DNA of 64,000 nucleotides from Zeimonas arvi (lineage in GTDB: Bacteria > Pseudomonadota > Gammaproteobacteria > Burkholderiales > Burkholderiaceae_E): the NCBI RefSeq assembly GCF_008039575.1, contig NZ_VDUY01000002.1, forward strand, positions 372,001 through 436,000, written 5' to 3'. Below the pieces are notes generated by a model. That model was not told the origin of the DNA. It searched no databases and saw only the letters and a list, made by a program, of their open reading frames with translations. Below are positions 8,246 to 17,386 of this stretch, piece after piece. Position numbers and translations under genes: made by a program. Positions within the stretch are counted from its first letter, which is position 1, and the number at the start of each line of letters is the position of its first letter.

Positions 8246-9612
8246 GCCGGCTCGCGATGCCGCGGATCAGCCTGTTCTGGCGAACCTTCCTGATGCTCGC
8301 CGCGCTGATCGTGGCGAGCCTCGCCGCCACGCTGGGCTCGATTCGCCTGCTCGATCCGGCCCCACCCGAGCAGCGGCTGGCCTGGGAGCTCGCCACCGTG
8401 CTCAACCTCACCCGGTCGGCGCTGGTCAGCGCCGACGCCGAACGGCGGCTGCTGCTGCTCGACGCGCTGGCCCGCGACGAAGGCGTGCGCGTGATCCCGC
8501 TCGAACCGGGCGACCGGATCGACGCCACGGCCGCCGGCCCGCGCCTGCGGGCGATCGAGCCGCGGCTGCGGCAACTGCTCGGCGAGCCGACCCAGGTCGC
8601 CGGGCGGGTCAACGGAATCGACGGGGTCTGGATCAGCTTCGGCATCGAAGGCGACGCCTACTGGCTGATCCTGCCGCGCGAGCGCGTCGAGCGGCAGTTC
8701 GGCCCGAGCGTCCGGTTGCTGGGCGCGATCGCGCTGGTTCTGTCGCTGGTCGGCGCGCTGGTGCTTTCGCGCCTGGTCAACCGGCCGCTGGCCCTGCTGG
8801 CGCGCGCCTTCGGCGCGGTCAGCCGCGGCGAGGCGCCGCCGCCGCTGCCGGTGCGCGGCCCCATCGAGATCGCCGAGCTCAACCGGCGCTTCAACCGGAT
8901 GGCCGCCGACCTGGCGGCGCTCGAGCGCGACCGAACGATCGCGCTGGCCGGCATCTCCCACGACATCCGCAGTCCGCTCGCGCGCCTGCGCATGGAGATC
9001 GAGCTGGCGCGGCTGGACGAGGCGCAGCGCGAGGCCATGGCCGGCGACATCGACCGGATCGATCGCATCGTCGGGCAGTTCGTGCACTACGCGCGGATCG
9101 CGCAGCCGCCGCGCGGCGAAGCGGTCGACGTGCCCACGGTGATCGAAGCGACCGCGTCGAGCTATCGCCCGCTCGTCGCCTCCGACGCGCTGGAGCTGTC
9201 GATCGACACCGGCGACACGCGCAGCTGGAAAGGCGATCCCACCGACCTGATTCGCGCGATCGGCAACCTGATCGACAACGCGCTGCGCTACGGCCGCAGC
9301 GCGGACGGCGTGGCGCGGATCGCGCTGCGAGCGTCGGCCACCCCGGCTGGAATCACCGTCGAAGTGGCCGACGCCGGGCCGGGCGTGCCCGCCGAGCAGC
9401 TCGACCGGCTGCTTCGCCCCTTCGAGCGAATGGACGCCGAGCGCAGCGACAGCGGCGGCGCGGGACTCGGGCTGGCGATCGTCGACCGGATCGCCCGGCG
9501 CTATGGCGGCAGCCTCAGGCTCGCGTCGACGCCCGGAAGCGGGCTGCGCGCCCGCCTCGAGCTCCCGGGTCTCGCGCCGGCCCCGCGCGTGCCTGCGACG
9601 GTCCTGCGATAG
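8242..9612 (+). CDS. EnvZ-like sensor histidine kinase
   Basis: Membrane sensor kinase of about 456 residues, partner of the preceding response regulator. It has an N-terminal transmembrane helix (about 11-35), a periplasmic domain of roughly 120 residues, a second transmembrane helix (VRLLGAIALVLSLVGALVL), a HAMP segment and a HisKA domain. The HisKA phospho-acceptor is His240 in LAGISHDIRSPLARL. The HATPase domain has the N box NLIDNALRYG, the G1 box DAGPGVP and GAGLGLAIVDRIA. The GTG start overlaps the upstream stop as GTGA; an ATG five codons later is the alternative. The last residues after the G2 region are Pro/Arg-rich. Confidence 0.94.
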   Translation: MSRLAMPRISLFWRTFLMLAALIVASLAATLGSIRLLDPAPPEQRLAWELATVLNLTRSALVSADAERRLLLLDALARDEGVRVIPLEPGDRIDATAAGPRLRAIEPRLRQLLGEPTQVAGRVNGIDGVWISFGIEGDAYWLILPRERVERQFGPSVRLLGAIALVLSLVGALVLSRLVNRPLALLARAFGAVSRGEAPPPLPVRGPIEIAELNRRFNRMAADLAALERDRTIALAGISHDIRSPLARLRMEIELARLDEAQREAMAGDIDRIDRIVGQFVHYARIAQPPRGEAVDVPTVIEATASSYRPLVASDALELSIDTGDTRSWKGDPTDLIRAIGNLIDNALRYGRSADGVARIALRASATPAGITVEVADAGPGVPAEQLDRLLRPFERMDAERSDSGGAGLGLAIVDRIARRYGGSLRLASTPGSGLRARLELPGLAPAPRVPATVLR

Positions 9613-9746
9613 CCTGACGCAATCAATCGGATATCTTTCGTCAATTGGCCCGCGCAATCGGAGTTTGCTAACCTTTTGACGCCCGCCGACGACCGTCGAG
9701 CACGGTCCGGCGATCCTCCGACCCACCGTCAATCAAGGAGACTTCA

Positions 9747-10166
9747 ATGCCGAGCCTGAAGGGAACGAAGACCCATCAAAACCTGAAGGATGCGTTCGCC
9801 GGCGAGAGCCAGGCCAACCGCCGTTACCTGTACTTCGCAAACAAGGCCGACGTCGAAGGCCATCCGGAAGTCGCCACGCTCTTCCGCTCGACCGCCGAGG
9901 GCGAGACCGGCCACGCGCACGGCCACCTGGACTATCTGGCCGAAGTGGGCGACCCGGCCACCGACCTGCCGATCGGCTCCTCGGAAGCCAACCTGAAGGC
10001 CGCCGTCGCCGGCGAGACCCACGAGTACACCGACATGTACCCGGGCATGGCCAAGACCGCGCGCGACGAAGGCTTCGACGAGATCGCCGACTGGTTCGAG
10101 ACGCTGGCCAAGGCCGAGCGTTCGCACGCGAACAAGTTCGCCAAGGCCCTCGAAGGCCTGGCCTGA
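9747..10166 (+). CDS. Rubrerythrin without rubredoxin domain
   Basis: Diiron peroxidase of the rubrerythrin family, 139 residues. The four-helix ferritin-like domain carries the ligands Glu20, Glu53 (with His56), Glu90, Glu93, Glu124 and His127, which is the canonical pattern. The C-terminal rubredoxin domain of classical rubrerythrin is absent, so an external electron donor is needed. A strong ribosome-binding site (AAGGAG) lies just upstream of the start. The next gene encodes an Fe-S protein and the one after that a DUF3501 protein; the three occur together in many proteobacteria, and the Fe-S protein is the obvious donor candidate. Function in peroxide or low-oxygen stress is inferred from the family. 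Confidence 0.93.
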   Translation: MPSLKGTKTHQNLKDAFAGESQANRRYLYFANKADVEGHPEVATLFRSTAEGETGHAHGHLDYLAEVGDPATDLPIGSSEANLKAAVAGETHEYTDMYPGMAKTARDEGFDEIADWFETLAKAERSHANKFAKALEGLA

Positions 10167-10231
10167 TCGCCCGTCCGGGGGTGCGTCGCGCGGCCATCGA
10201 CTGCCGCACGGCGCTCTCCGGCCAGCGGACG

Positions 10232-10259
10232 GGGGAGCGCGCGCGCTCCCCTTTTCGTT
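10232..10259 (+). terminator. Rho-independent terminator after the rubrerythrin gene
   Basis: GGGGAGCG and CGCTCCCC form a GC-rich stem with a four-base loop, followed at once by TTTTCGTT. This is a good intrinsic terminator on the plus strand. It suggests the rubrerythrin message mostly ends here, with the Fe-S gene reached by read-through or its own promoter. Confidence 0.75.
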
Positions 10260-10338
10260 CCGGACACGCGGTCCGGGCGCAGGCTCCCGCCGGCGGCACC
10301 GGCCCCATCGAACACCAAGACCTCTGCAGGGAACGACG

Positions 10339-11697
10339 ATGACCGTACGCGAAGGATCGCTCGAAGCCCCCATCCGCCATCCTCTCGACTGGAAGAACCC
10401 CGAGTTCTACGACGAGAAGTCCGCGCTCGACGAGATGGAGCGCGTGTTCGACATCTGCCACGGATGCCGGCGCTGCGTCAGCCTGTGCAACGCGTTCCCC
10501 ACGCTGTTCGACCTGGTCGACGAGTCGTCCACCATGGAGGTCGACGGCGTCGATCGCCAGGACTACTGGAAGGTGGTCGACCAGTGCTACCTGTGCGACG
10601 TCTGCTACATGACCAAGTGCCCGTACGTGCCGCCGCACCCGTGGAACCTGGACTTCCCCCACCTGATGCTGCGCGCCAAGGCGATCCAGTTCCGGCAAGG
10701 CACGCCCACCCGGTTCCGCGACACGCAGCTCTCCTCGACCGACCGCAACGGCACGCTGGCCGGCATCCCGGTGGTGGTCAAGGCGGTCAACGCGCTGGCG
10801 AAGAACAAGACCGTGCGCAACGTGGTCGAGAAGCAGCTCGGCGTTCACCACAAGGCCTGGCTGCCGGAGTTCACCAGCGAGAAATTCCGCGCCTACGCCG
10901 CGCCGTCCAAGGGCTACCCGGTGCGCGACGGCGAGCGCACCCCTGGCAAGGTCGCGATCTATGCGACCTGCTACATCAACTACAACGATCCCGGCATCGG
11001 CCACGACCTGATCAAGGTGCTCGACCACAACGAGATCCCGCACGTGCTGGCCGAGAAGGAGGCCTGCTGCGGCATGCCCAAGCTCGAGCTCGGCGACCTC
11101 GATTCGGTCGCGGCGCTCAAGGAAAAGAACATTCCGGCGCTGGCGAAGCTGGCCCGCGAGGGCTACGCGATCCTCGCGCCCATTCCCTCCTGCGCGCTGA
11201 TGTTCAAGCAGGAGCTGCCGCTGATGTTCCCGGACGACGCGGACGTTCAGGCAGTCCGGGAAGCGATGTACGACCCTTTCGAGTACTTCGTGGCCCGCGC
11301 GAAGGACGGCCTGCTGAAGACCGACTTCAAGACCGCGCTGGGCAAGGTCTCGTACCACATCGCCTGCCACCTGAGGGTGCAGAACGTGGGCCAGAAGACC
11401 CGCGAGATGCTGCAGATGGTGCCGGACACGAACGTCAACACCATCGAACGCTGCTCGGGCCACGCCGGCACCTGGGGGGTGAAGAAGGAGTTCCACGAGG
11501 TCGCGATGAAGATCGGCCGGCCGGTGTTCCGGCAGATGGGCGAGCATCCCGGCGGCGGCGAGCCCGACTGGATCGCGTCGGACTGCCAGCTCGCCGGCCA
11601 CCATATCGAGCAGGGGATGACCGAGGCCGGCCGCACTGTCGACGGCAAGCTGGCCCACCCCATCACCTTGCTCAGAATGGCCTACGGCCTGGCTTGA
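10339..11697 (+). CDS. HdrD/GlpC-like Fe-S oxidoreductase
   Basis: Iron-sulfur protein of 452 residues related to heterodisulfide reductase subunit D and the glycolate oxidase Fe-S subunit. Two [4Fe-4S] motifs are at Cys40/43/46/50 and Cys83/86/89/94. The C-terminal half has two CCG-type domains. The first ends in ACCGMP (Cys243-244); the second has ACHLRVQN (Cys343) and CSGHAG (Cys372), where the usual CC is reduced to CS. There is no FAD or membrane segment, so it is a soluble electron carrier. Its position between rubrerythrin and a DUF3501 gene suggests it delivers electrons to rubrerythrin, but the true partner is unknown. Confidence 0.9.
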   Translation: MTVREGSLEAPIRHPLDWKNPEFYDEKSALDEMERVFDICHGCRRCVSLCNAFPTLFDLVDESSTMEVDGVDRQDYWKVVDQCYLCDVCYMTKCPYVPPHPWNLDFPHLMLRAKAIQFRQGTPTRFRDTQLSSTDRNGTLAGIPVVVKAVNALAKNKTVRNVVEKQLGVHHKAWLPEFTSEKFRAYAAPSKGYPVRDGERTPGKVAIYATCYINYNDPGIGHDLIKVLDHNEIPHVLAEKEACCGMPKLELGDLDSVAALKEKNIPALAKLAREGYAILAPIPSCALMFKQELPLMFPDDADVQAVREAMYDPFEYFVARAKDGLLKTDFKTALGKVSYHIACHLRVQNVGQKTREMLQMVPDTNVNTIERCSGHAGTWGVKKEFHEVAMKIGRPVFRQMGEHPGGGEPDWIASDCQLAGHHIEQGMTEAGRTVDGKLAHPITLLRMAYGLA

Positions 11698-11712
11698 CGA
11701 AACCAGCTTGGC

Positions 11713-11789
11713 CGGGCCGGGGGCTGGGGCCCCGCCCGACCAAGCGAGTATCGGGGAGCGACTCGGGCGGGGCCCCAGCCCCCGGCCTG
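11713..11789. repeat. Perfect 24-bp inverted repeat between Fe-S and DUF3501 genes
   Basis: The arms at 11716-11739 and 11763-11786 are exact reverse complements, all G/C-rich, separated by 23 bp. Pairing can extend at 11715/11787 and, across a G-T wobble, 11713/11789. No T-tract follows. The hairpin fills almost the whole 106-bp gap, ending about 17 bp before the DUF3501 start. It may be an mRNA-processing or stability element, an attenuator or a REP-like sequence. Confidence 0.85.
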
Positions 11790-11803
11790 CACAGGATTCA
11801 CCA

Positions 11804-12388
11804 ATGCCGAAGGTAACCAGAGACTCGCTGATGACGCTCGAGGCCTACGCCAAGGCCCGGCCCGAGTTCCGCAAGAAGGTCATCGCGCACAAGAAGCACC
11901 GCGCGGTCCGCCTGGGCCCGCACCTCACGCTGCTGTTCGAGGACGAGCTCACCATCCGCTACCAGATCCAGGAGATGCTGCGGATCGAGAAGATCTTCGA
12001 GGAAGAAGGCATCCAGCACGAGCTCGAGGCCTACAACCCGCTGATCCCGGACGGCCGCAACTTCAAGGCCACGATGCTGATCGAGTACGAGGACGCCGAC
12101 GTGCGCAAGCGCGAGCTCGCGAAACTGATCGGCATCGAGGACAAGGTCTGGGTGCAGGTCGAGGGTTCGCCGAAGGTCTACGCGATCGCCGACGAGGACC
12201 TCGAGCGCGAGAACGACGAGAAGACCTCGTCGGTGCACTTCATGCGCTTCGAGCTCACCGAGGACATGGCCGCCGCGCTCAAGTACGGCGTGCCGCTGTC
12301 GATCGGCGTGGATCACCCGAACTACAAGGCCGCGCAGGAACCGGTGCCCGCCGAGATCCGCGCAGCCCTGGTCGCCGACCTGGCCTGA
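11804..12388 (+). CDS. DUF3501 family protein
   Basis: Conserved protein of 194 residues matching the DUF3501 family: RDSLMTLEAYAKARPEFRK, ELTIRYQIQEMLRIEKIFEE and LEAYNPLIPDGRNFKATMLIEY are its typical blocks. It is rich in acidic residues and predicted soluble, with no cysteine cluster or membrane segment. The function is not known. The gene is regularly found behind rubrerythrin and the HdrD-like Fe-S gene, so a role in the same redox module is likely. The start was set at the ATG where homology begins (MPKVTRDSL); the frame is open further upstream only across the inverted repeat. Confidence 0.9.
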   Translation: MPKVTRDSLMTLEAYAKARPEFRKKVIAHKKHRAVRLGPHLTLLFEDELTIRYQIQEMLRIEKIFEEEGIQHELEAYNPLIPDGRNFKATMLIEYEDADVRKRELAKLIGIEDKVWVQVEGSPKVYAIADEDLERENDEKTSSVHFMRFELTEDMAAALKYGVPLSIGVDHPNYKAAQEPVPAEIRAALVADLA

Positions 12389-12425
12389 GGCGCGCACTCG
12401 CAGCCGCGCGCCGCGCCGGCCGATC

Positions 12426-13109
12426 TCAGCCCTGCCCGATCGCCGATCCGATCCGCGCTGCAAGCGCCTCGATCCGGCCGCCGGCGGGCAGGCAGGAAGC
12501 GGTCAGCGCCTGCAGCCGCTCAGCGTCTGCGGGCGCGCCCATCGCCTCGCACAGCAGCGCCCAGTCGGGCTCGGTCGCCAGGACGCCGGCCACCAGCAGG
12601 ACGGCGTCGCGGGTGCGTCGCTGCGCCAGCCCCACCAGCTTGCGACCCCGGGCGTCGACGATCTCCCAGGCCGACAGCGAACCGAAGCAGGCCCAGGGCA
12701 CGCTCGCCGGATCGCCGGCGGGGCCGCGGCTCGCCTTCACCGCCTCCGGCGACAGGGCCCGTGCATCGCAACCCGACTCGCGCAGCGAGTCGGCGAGCCT
12801 GAGCGACAGCCAGCGGTAACCCTCGGTCGGCGAGCGCCCGGCCCGCGGATCGTCCACGGGCAGCACCAGCGAGACGCCGATCATCCAGGGCCCGACCAGC
12901 ACTGCGCCGCCGCCCGCCTCGCGCACCAGCACCTCGACGCCGGCGTCGGCACGGCTTCTCACCGCGTCGAACAGGCCGCGCTGCGCGCAGCCCAGCACGA
13001 TGCCCGGGCGCGGCCACCGCCAGACGCGCCAGGCGACCGAGACCGGCCGCTGGGCCATGGACGCAGCGTTCCAGGCCTGCTCGCCGGCCGCGTCGACAAT
13101 GACCGGCAT
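12426..13109 (-). CDS. Lipoate/biotin-protein ligase-like protein
   Basis: 227-residue member of the BPL/LplA catalytic-domain family, which attaches lipoate, octanoate or biotin to acceptor proteins. Visible family motifs are REAGGGAVLVGPWMIGVSLVLP (the RRxxGGGxVxH-like core, with Val-Gly in place of Tyr-His) and GRKLVGLAQRRTRDAVLLVAG, where an active ligase would have a lysine next to the LVGLAQ element. The classical lysine and histidine positions are changed, so activity as a normal lipoate ligase is uncertain. It is the last gene of the trpB2-GNAT-ligase run and converges on the DUF3501 gene. Confidence 0.75.
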   Translation of the reverse strand: MPVIVDAAGEQAWNAASMAQRPVSVAWRVWRWPRPGIVLGCAQRGLFDAVRSRADAGVEVLVREAGGGAVLVGPWMIGVSLVLPVDDPRAGRSPTEGYRWLSLRLADSLRESGCDARALSPEAVKASRGPAGDPASVPWACFGSLSAWEIVDARGRKLVGLAQRRTRDAVLLVAGVLATEPDWALLCEAMGAPADAERLQALTASCLPAGGRIEALAARIGSAIGQG

Positions 13110-13127
13110 CTCGATGGCGCCGCCGGG

Positions 13128-13409
13128 TCAGGCCCGCGCGAGCAGCCTCTCCACTTCCGGATGACGCCGCGCCCAGACCCGGACGTAGGAGCACGCCGGG
13201 TCGACCTTCAGCCCGTGCTGCGCCGCGTGCTCGAAGGCCGCCCGCACCAGCTCGGCCGCGATGCCGCGGCCTTCCAGCGCGCGCGGCACTTCGGTGTGGA
13301 AGACGCGCATCGTGTTGCCGTCGAGACGGTAGTCGGCCCGGCAGAGCAGGCCTTCGACCGTGGTCTCGAAGCGCGACGCCGCCTCGTTGTGCCGGACCTC
13401 GACCCGCAT
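13128..13409 (-). CDS. Small GNAT-like N-acetyltransferase (YjdJ type)
   Basis: 93-residue protein of the short GNAT class (YjdJ/NATD1-like). It starts VRHNEAASRFETTVEG, contains the acetyl-CoA loop EGRGIAAELVRAAFEHA, and ends with the typical PACSYVRVWARRHPE. Substrates of this class are mostly unknown. The ATG overlaps the trpB2 stop by one base (TGATG), so the two are translationally coupled. The lipoate-ligase-like gene follows after 18 bp. Confidence 0.88.
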   Translation of the reverse strand: MRVEVRHNEAASRFETTVEGLLCRADYRLDGNTMRVFHTEVPRALEGRGIAAELVRAAFEHAAQHGLKVDPACSYVRVWARRHPEVERLLARA

Positions 13410-14779
13410 CAGGCGGGTTCGGGCACGCTGGGCAGGCCTGACAGCGCCATCGCCAGCTCCTGCTCGTCGTACTGCTGGTCGGTCAGCTTGCCGGCCGTGT
13501 AGTCCATGTAGGCCTGCATGTCGAAGTGGCCGTGGCCGCACAGGTTGAACAGGATGGTCTCGGAGCGACCCTCGCGCTTGCAGCGCAGCGCCTCCTCGAT
13601 CGCGCCCTTCACCGCATGGTTGGCCTCGGGCGCCGGCAGGATGCCCTCGGCGCGCGCGAACTGGATGCCGGCCGCGAAGCACTCTGTCTGGTGGTAGGCC
13701 ACCGCCTCGATCAGGTCGAGCTCCTTCAGGTGCGAGACCAGCGGCGCCATGCCGTGGTAGCGCAGGCCGCCGGCGTGGAAACCCGGCGGCGTGAAGGTCG
13801 AGCCCAGCGTGTGCATCTTGGTGAGCGGCGTCATGTGCGCGGTGTCGCCGAAATCGTAGGCGTACTTGCCGCGGGTCAGCGACGGGCAGGCCGCCGGCTC
13901 GACCGCCACGATGCGCGGCTTGGCGCCCCCGCGCAGACCCGCCCCGATGAACGGAAACGCGATCCCGGCGAAGTTGGAGCCGCCGCCGGTGCAGCCGACG
14001 ATCACGTCGGGATACGCGTCGGCCATCTGCATCTGCTCCATCGCCTCGATGCCGACCACGGTCTGGTGCAGCAGCACGTGGTTCAGCACCGAGCCGAGCG
14101 CGTACTTGGTGTCCTCGCGCTGCGCGGCGATCTCGACCGCCTCGGAGATCGCGATGCCCAGGCTGCCCGGGTGATCGGGCCGCTTGGCGAGCACCGCCCG
14201 GCCGTATTCGGTCTCGGTCGACGGCGACGGGATGCAGCGCGCGCCGTAGGACTCCATCAGCGCGCGACGGTAGGGCTTCTGGTCGTAGGACACGCGCACC
14301 TGGAACACGGTCACGTCGATGCCGAACAGCGCGCCGGCGAAGGCGAGCGACGAGCCCCACTGGCCCGCCCCCGTCTCGGTGGTCAGGCGCGTGACACCGG
14401 CCACCTTGTTGTAGAAGGCCTGCGCGACCGCGGTGTTCGGCTTGTGGCTGCCCGCCGGGCTGACGCCCTCGTACTTGTAGAAGATCCTGGCCGGCGTGCC
14501 CAGCACCTGCTCGAGACGCCGCGCGCGGAACAGCGGCGCCGGCCGCCAGACGCGATAGATGTCGCGCACCGGCTCGGGGATCTCGATCTCGCGCTCGGTG
14601 GTGACCTCCTGCATGATCAGCGCCATCGGGAACAGCGGCGCGAGATCGTCGGGCCCGACCGGCTTCATCGTGCCGGGATGCAGCACCGGCGGCATGGGCT
14701 TGGGCAGGTCGGCCTGGATGTTGTACCAGTGCTTCGGGATCCTGCTTTCGTCGAGCAGGTACTTGATCTGATCGCCCAT
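13409..14779 (-). CDS. TrpB-like pyridoxal-phosphate enzyme (TrpB2 type)
   Basis: 456-residue PLP enzyme of the TrpB2 subfamily of tryptophan synthase beta chains. The N-terminal extension [19 protein letters not shown] separates TrpB2 from TrpB1. The PLP lysine is Lys113 in [10 protein letters not shown], and the phosphate-binding loop GCTGGGSNF is present. TrpB2 proteins make tryptophan from indole and serine but do not depend on a TrpA partner; some may recycle free indole. No trpA is nearby. The ribosome-binding site AGGAG supports the chosen ATG. It forms an operon with the downstream GNAT gene. Confidence 0.92.
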   Translation of the reverse strand: MGDQIKYLLDESRIPKHWYNIQADLPKPMPPVLHPGTMKPVGPDDLAPLFPMALIMQEVTTEREIEIPEPVRDIYRVWRPAPLFRARRLEQVLGTPARIFYKYEGVSPAGSHKPNTAVAQAFYNKVAGVTRLTTETGAGQWGSSLAFAGALFGIDVTVFQVRVSYDQKPYRRALMESYGARCIPSPSTETEYGRAVLAKRPDHPGSLGIAISEAVEIAAQREDTKYALGSVLNHVLLHQTVVGIEAMEQMQMADAYPDVIVGCTGGGSNFAGIAFPFIGAGLRGGAKPRIVAVEPAACPSLTRGKYAYDFGDTAHMTPLTKMHTLGSTFTPPGFHAGGLRYHGMAPLVSHLKELDLIEAVAYHQTECFAAGIQFARAEGILPAPEANHAVKGAIEEALRCKREGRSETILFNLCGHGHFDMQAYMDYTAGKLTDQQYDEQELAMALSGLPSVPEPA

Positions 14780-14841
14780 CGTGGGTCTCCTGGAATGTCC
14801 GTCGCGTTGCAGGTTCGGGGTATCTGTCGGCAGGTCCGTGG

Positions 14842-15927
14842 TTACGTCCGCCGGGACGGCCCGCGCTCGATGCGGGCCAGCGCGCCTCGCAGCAATCCTA
14901 GCAGCGCGAGCAGCAGGTCGGTGGCGAGCCGCAGGACCGGCAGTGCCAGAAACACGATGGGCAGCAGCAAGAGGGTCCAGCCGCCGAAGACGGCGAGCCA
15001 GGCGGGCACGCCTGCCATGGCGGCCAGGCCGGCGAAGAACTCGCTCACGACACCGGGATGCCGCACCGCGATCCAGGTCGCCACGAGGGCCGCCGGCCAC
15101 TTCGCGCGGCTCGCCCCGGCCAGTCCGATCTTCCCCGCACGCGCCAGCCGCGCGGCCGTGGCCGATGCGCGCGCGCCCGCCTCGCCGGTACGGACCGCCG
15201 CGGCCGCGGCCTTGCCCGCGCGAAGGACCTGCACCGCGCCGAGCACCGCGACGGCGTCGACGGCCGCCCAGCCGAGGTCGCCCGCGGTCACCTCGCGGCC
15301 GCTCCGGTACTTGCGCTCGAGGTCCCGGACGCCGCCCGCGAACAGCGAGCCGAGCCCTTCGAGCAACCGCTCGGTGCGGATCCACTGTGTGCCGCCGTCG
15401 GGTGCGACCTCGAACTGGCCGAGAAAATCGTGCCCTTCGGCCTGGATGAATCGCACCGCGTGCCAGCCCCGGTCCTCGGGCGTCAGCGCGAGCCGTTCCG
15501 ACCCCGCCCCGCCCTTCACCTTGTCCACCGCGCGCGCGGCGGCGTCGGCCAGGGTGAGCGTCACGACCTCGTTGTCGAGGAAGTGGGCGATCGGCGGCAG
15601 GACTGCCTCGCCGTGCGCGCGCAGGATCGACCGGAACTCCGGCGTCGCGCCGTACAAGGGCAGGATCCTGGCCGCCATGTCGGGACGGGCGAGCACGGCA
15701 GCTCTTGCCTTGAGCAGAAGCACTCGGTCGTCGGCATAGTCGAGGAGCTGCGCCTGCACCTCGACCGGCACGCGGGCCGCCAGGTCCGCTCTGGCCGCCA
15801 GCTCGGGAAAGGCGCGCTGCGCCTCGATCCGGACCCGCCGCTCCTCGACCGGAACCGGCCGCCAGCTGGCCGCGAGCAGCGCGGCGAGGGTGGCCGCCGC
15901 CGCGAGCACGATCAGGAATCTCCGCAT
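14842..15927 (-). CDS. Membrane protein of unknown function
   Basis: 361-residue protein I do not recognise. It starts with a basic N-terminus and a hydrophobic helix (about 4-21), consistent with a signal anchor. A periplasmic-type region with no cysteines follows (about 25-205), then moderately hydrophobic Ala-rich segments (about 220-245 and 275-295). The C-terminus has a strong cluster of helices (about 300-350) and a basic tail ERGPSRRT. It lies between ispF and trpB2 on the same strand, with gaps of 34 and 62 bp, so it may be part of the ispD-ispF transcript. Confidence 0.7.
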   Translation of the reverse strand: MRRFLIVLAAAATLAALLAASWRPVPVEERRVRIEAQRAFPELAARADLAARVPVEVQAQLLDYADDRVLLLKARAAVLARPDMAARILPLYGATPEFRSILRAHGEAVLPPIAHFLDNEVVTLTLADAAARAVDKVKGGAGSERLALTPEDRGWHAVRFIQAEGHDFLGQFEVAPDGGTQWIRTERLLEGLGSLFAGGVRDLERKYRSGREVTAGDLGWAAVDAVAVLGAVQVLRAGKAAAAAVRTGEAGARASATAARLARAGKIGLAGASRAKWPAALVATWIAVRHPGVVSEFFAGLAAMAGVPAWLAVFGGWTLLLLPIVFLALPVLRLATDLLLALLGLLRGALARIERGPSRRT

Positions 15928-15961
15928 CCTCTCCTCCTCGCGCCGCCGCCAGGCCGCGGCG

Positions 15962-16492
15962 TCAGTCCCCGGCAGCCACCGCGATCAACGCGACCGCCTC
16001 GGCGGCGATCGCCTCGCCTCGCCCGAGATAGCCCAGGCGCTCGCTGGTCTTCGCCTTGACGTTCACGCAAGCCGCGTCGATCGCGAGCGTATCCGCGATC
16101 CGCGCGACCATTGCCGGGATGTGCGGCGCCATCTTCGGCGCCTGCGCGACGATCGTGGCGTCCACGTTGCCGATCCGGTATCCCGCAGCGCGCACGCGCC
16201 GGGCGGCCTCGGCGAGCAGCGTCGCGCTGTCGGCGCCCGCGAAGGCCGGATCGGTGTCCGGGAAGTGGCGGCCGATGTCGCCGAGCCCGGCGGCGCCGAG
16301 CAGGGCATCGGTGACCGCGTGCAGCAGCACGTCGGCGTCGGAGTGCCCCAACAGCCCATCCCCGTGCGGAATCGTCACGCCGCCGACCACCAGCGGCCGG
16401 CCCGGCACCAGCGCGTGCACGTCCCAGCCCTGGCCGATCCGGAACGGCAGGCCGGCGCGGTGTCCGGCGTTCCTGGTCGGTCGATCGCTCAT
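15962..16492 (-). CDS. ispF: 2-C-methyl-D-erythritol 2,4-cyclodiphosphate synthase
   Basis: IspF performs the fifth step of the MEP isoprenoid pathway, making the cyclodiphosphate and releasing CMP. The 176-residue protein has the zinc-binding motif [19 protein letters not shown] and the substrate loop [11 protein letters not shown], followed by [22 protein letters not shown] short N-terminal extension ([14 protein letters not shown]) precedes the normal start. The ATG overlaps the ispD stop as ATGA; ispD-ispF coupling is usual in proteobacteria. Confidence 0.97.
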   Translation of the reverse strand: MSDRPTRNAGHRAGLPFRIGQGWDVHALVPGRPLVVGGVTIPHGDGLLGHSDADVLLHAVTDALLGAAGLGDIGRHFPDTDPAFAGADSATLLAEAARRVRAAGYRIGNVDATIVAQAPKMAPHIPAMVARIADTLAIDAACVNVKAKTSERLGYLGRGEAIAAEAVALIAVAAGD

Positions 16493-17292
16493 CGGGTCCT
16501 CGCTTCGCCTGGCGGCACGGATTCGGCGGCGAGCAGGCGCCGCATCAGGTCGAGATCCTCGGCGGTGGTGACCTTGAAGTTCGCTCGCGAACCCGTCACC
16601 AGCTTCGGCGCGAGGCCGGTAAGCTCGATGGCCGCCGATTCGTCGGTGACATCGGGGAAGCGCTCCAGCGCGCCGAGCAGCCGCCCGAGTCGGAACATCT
16701 GCGGCGTCTGGGCAAGCCAGAGAGCCTCGCGCGGGACCGTCTGCGCAACCCGGGCCGCCGATGCCTCGGCGTGCCCGCCCTGCCCGGCCTGCCCGCCCTG
16801 CCTGGCGTCCCCGGGGCGTGCAGGGTCGTGCGGCGCGCCTCGCTTGACCGTGTCGCTGACTGGCAGCGCGAGAAGCCCGCCCACCGGGTCGGCCGCGAGC
16901 GACTCGCGCAAGCGCTCGAGCGAGGGACGATCGAGCCCGGGGCGCGCCGCGTCGTGCACCAGCACCCAGTCGTCCGGGCTCGCCTCGCGCGCGCCCGCCA
17001 GCCAGCGCAGGCCGGCCAGCACCGTGTCGCGGCGCGTCGCCCCGCCCTCGCCCAGCACCGTGGTGCGCGGCAGCCCGGCCAGCACGCCGGCTGCGCGGGC
17101 GTCGTCGGCCGCCACGACCACGACCAGCTGTTCGATCCAGGGCGCGGCCAGCAGCGCGCGCGCGGCGCGCGCGATCATCGGCTCGCCGGCCAGCTCCAGG
17201 TACTGCTTGGGCAATGTGGCGCCGAGCCTCGAGCCGGTGCCGCCGGCGGGCATCACGGCCAGGCAGCGCGGCGCACCGGCAGGGGTCGTCAT
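16489..17292 (-). CDS. ispD: 2-C-methyl-D-erythritol 4-phosphate cytidylyltransferase
   Basis: IspD makes CDP-methylerythritol in the MEP pathway. The nucleotide-binding signature [29 protein letters not shown] and TDESAAIE are present. An odd feature is a 25-30 residue Gly/Gln/Ala-rich insertion between SDTVKR and [16 protein letters not shown], where normal IspD has only a few residues. Part of that insertion is encoded by three copies of a 9-bp repeat also found in rimI. The insertion is in frame and lies in a surface loop region of the fold, so activity is probably kept. The gene is divergent from mfd. Confidence 0.96.
   Translation of the reverse strand: MTTPAGAPRCLAVMPAGGTGSRLGATLPKQYLELAGEPMIARAARALLAAPWIEQLVVVVAADDARAAGVLAGLPRTTVLGEGGATRRDTVLAGLRWLAGAREASPDDWVLVHDAARPGLDRPSLERLRESLAADPVGGLLALPVSDTVKRGAPHDPARPGDARQGGQAGQGGHAEASAARVAQTVPREALWLAQTPQMFRLGRLLGALERFPDVTDESAAIELTGLAPKLVTGSRANFKVTTAEDLDLMRRLLAAESVPPGEARTR
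16774..16800. repeat. 9-bp minisatellite, 3 copies, inside ispD
   Basis: On the plus strand CCCGCCCTG, CCCGGCCTG, CCCGCCCTG stand in tandem, preceded by GTG, and encode antisense the GGQAGQGG part of an insertion in IspD. The array at 5561-5587 in rimI has the same unit, copy number and flanking GTG. Confidence 0.65.
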
Positions 17293-17386
17293 CGGGGAAT
17301 CGAGGCGCAGGAGTCGGAAAAGCTAGAATTCTAAGCTTTCGCTGCGCCTGCCCGCAGGCCCGCGCCGCGCCCGACCGGATCCAGCC

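Noticed and set aside
17323-17332. TAGAATTCTA palindrome between ispD and mfd
   Set aside because: Ten bases are too few to call an operator; no -35 element is at the right distance on either strand.
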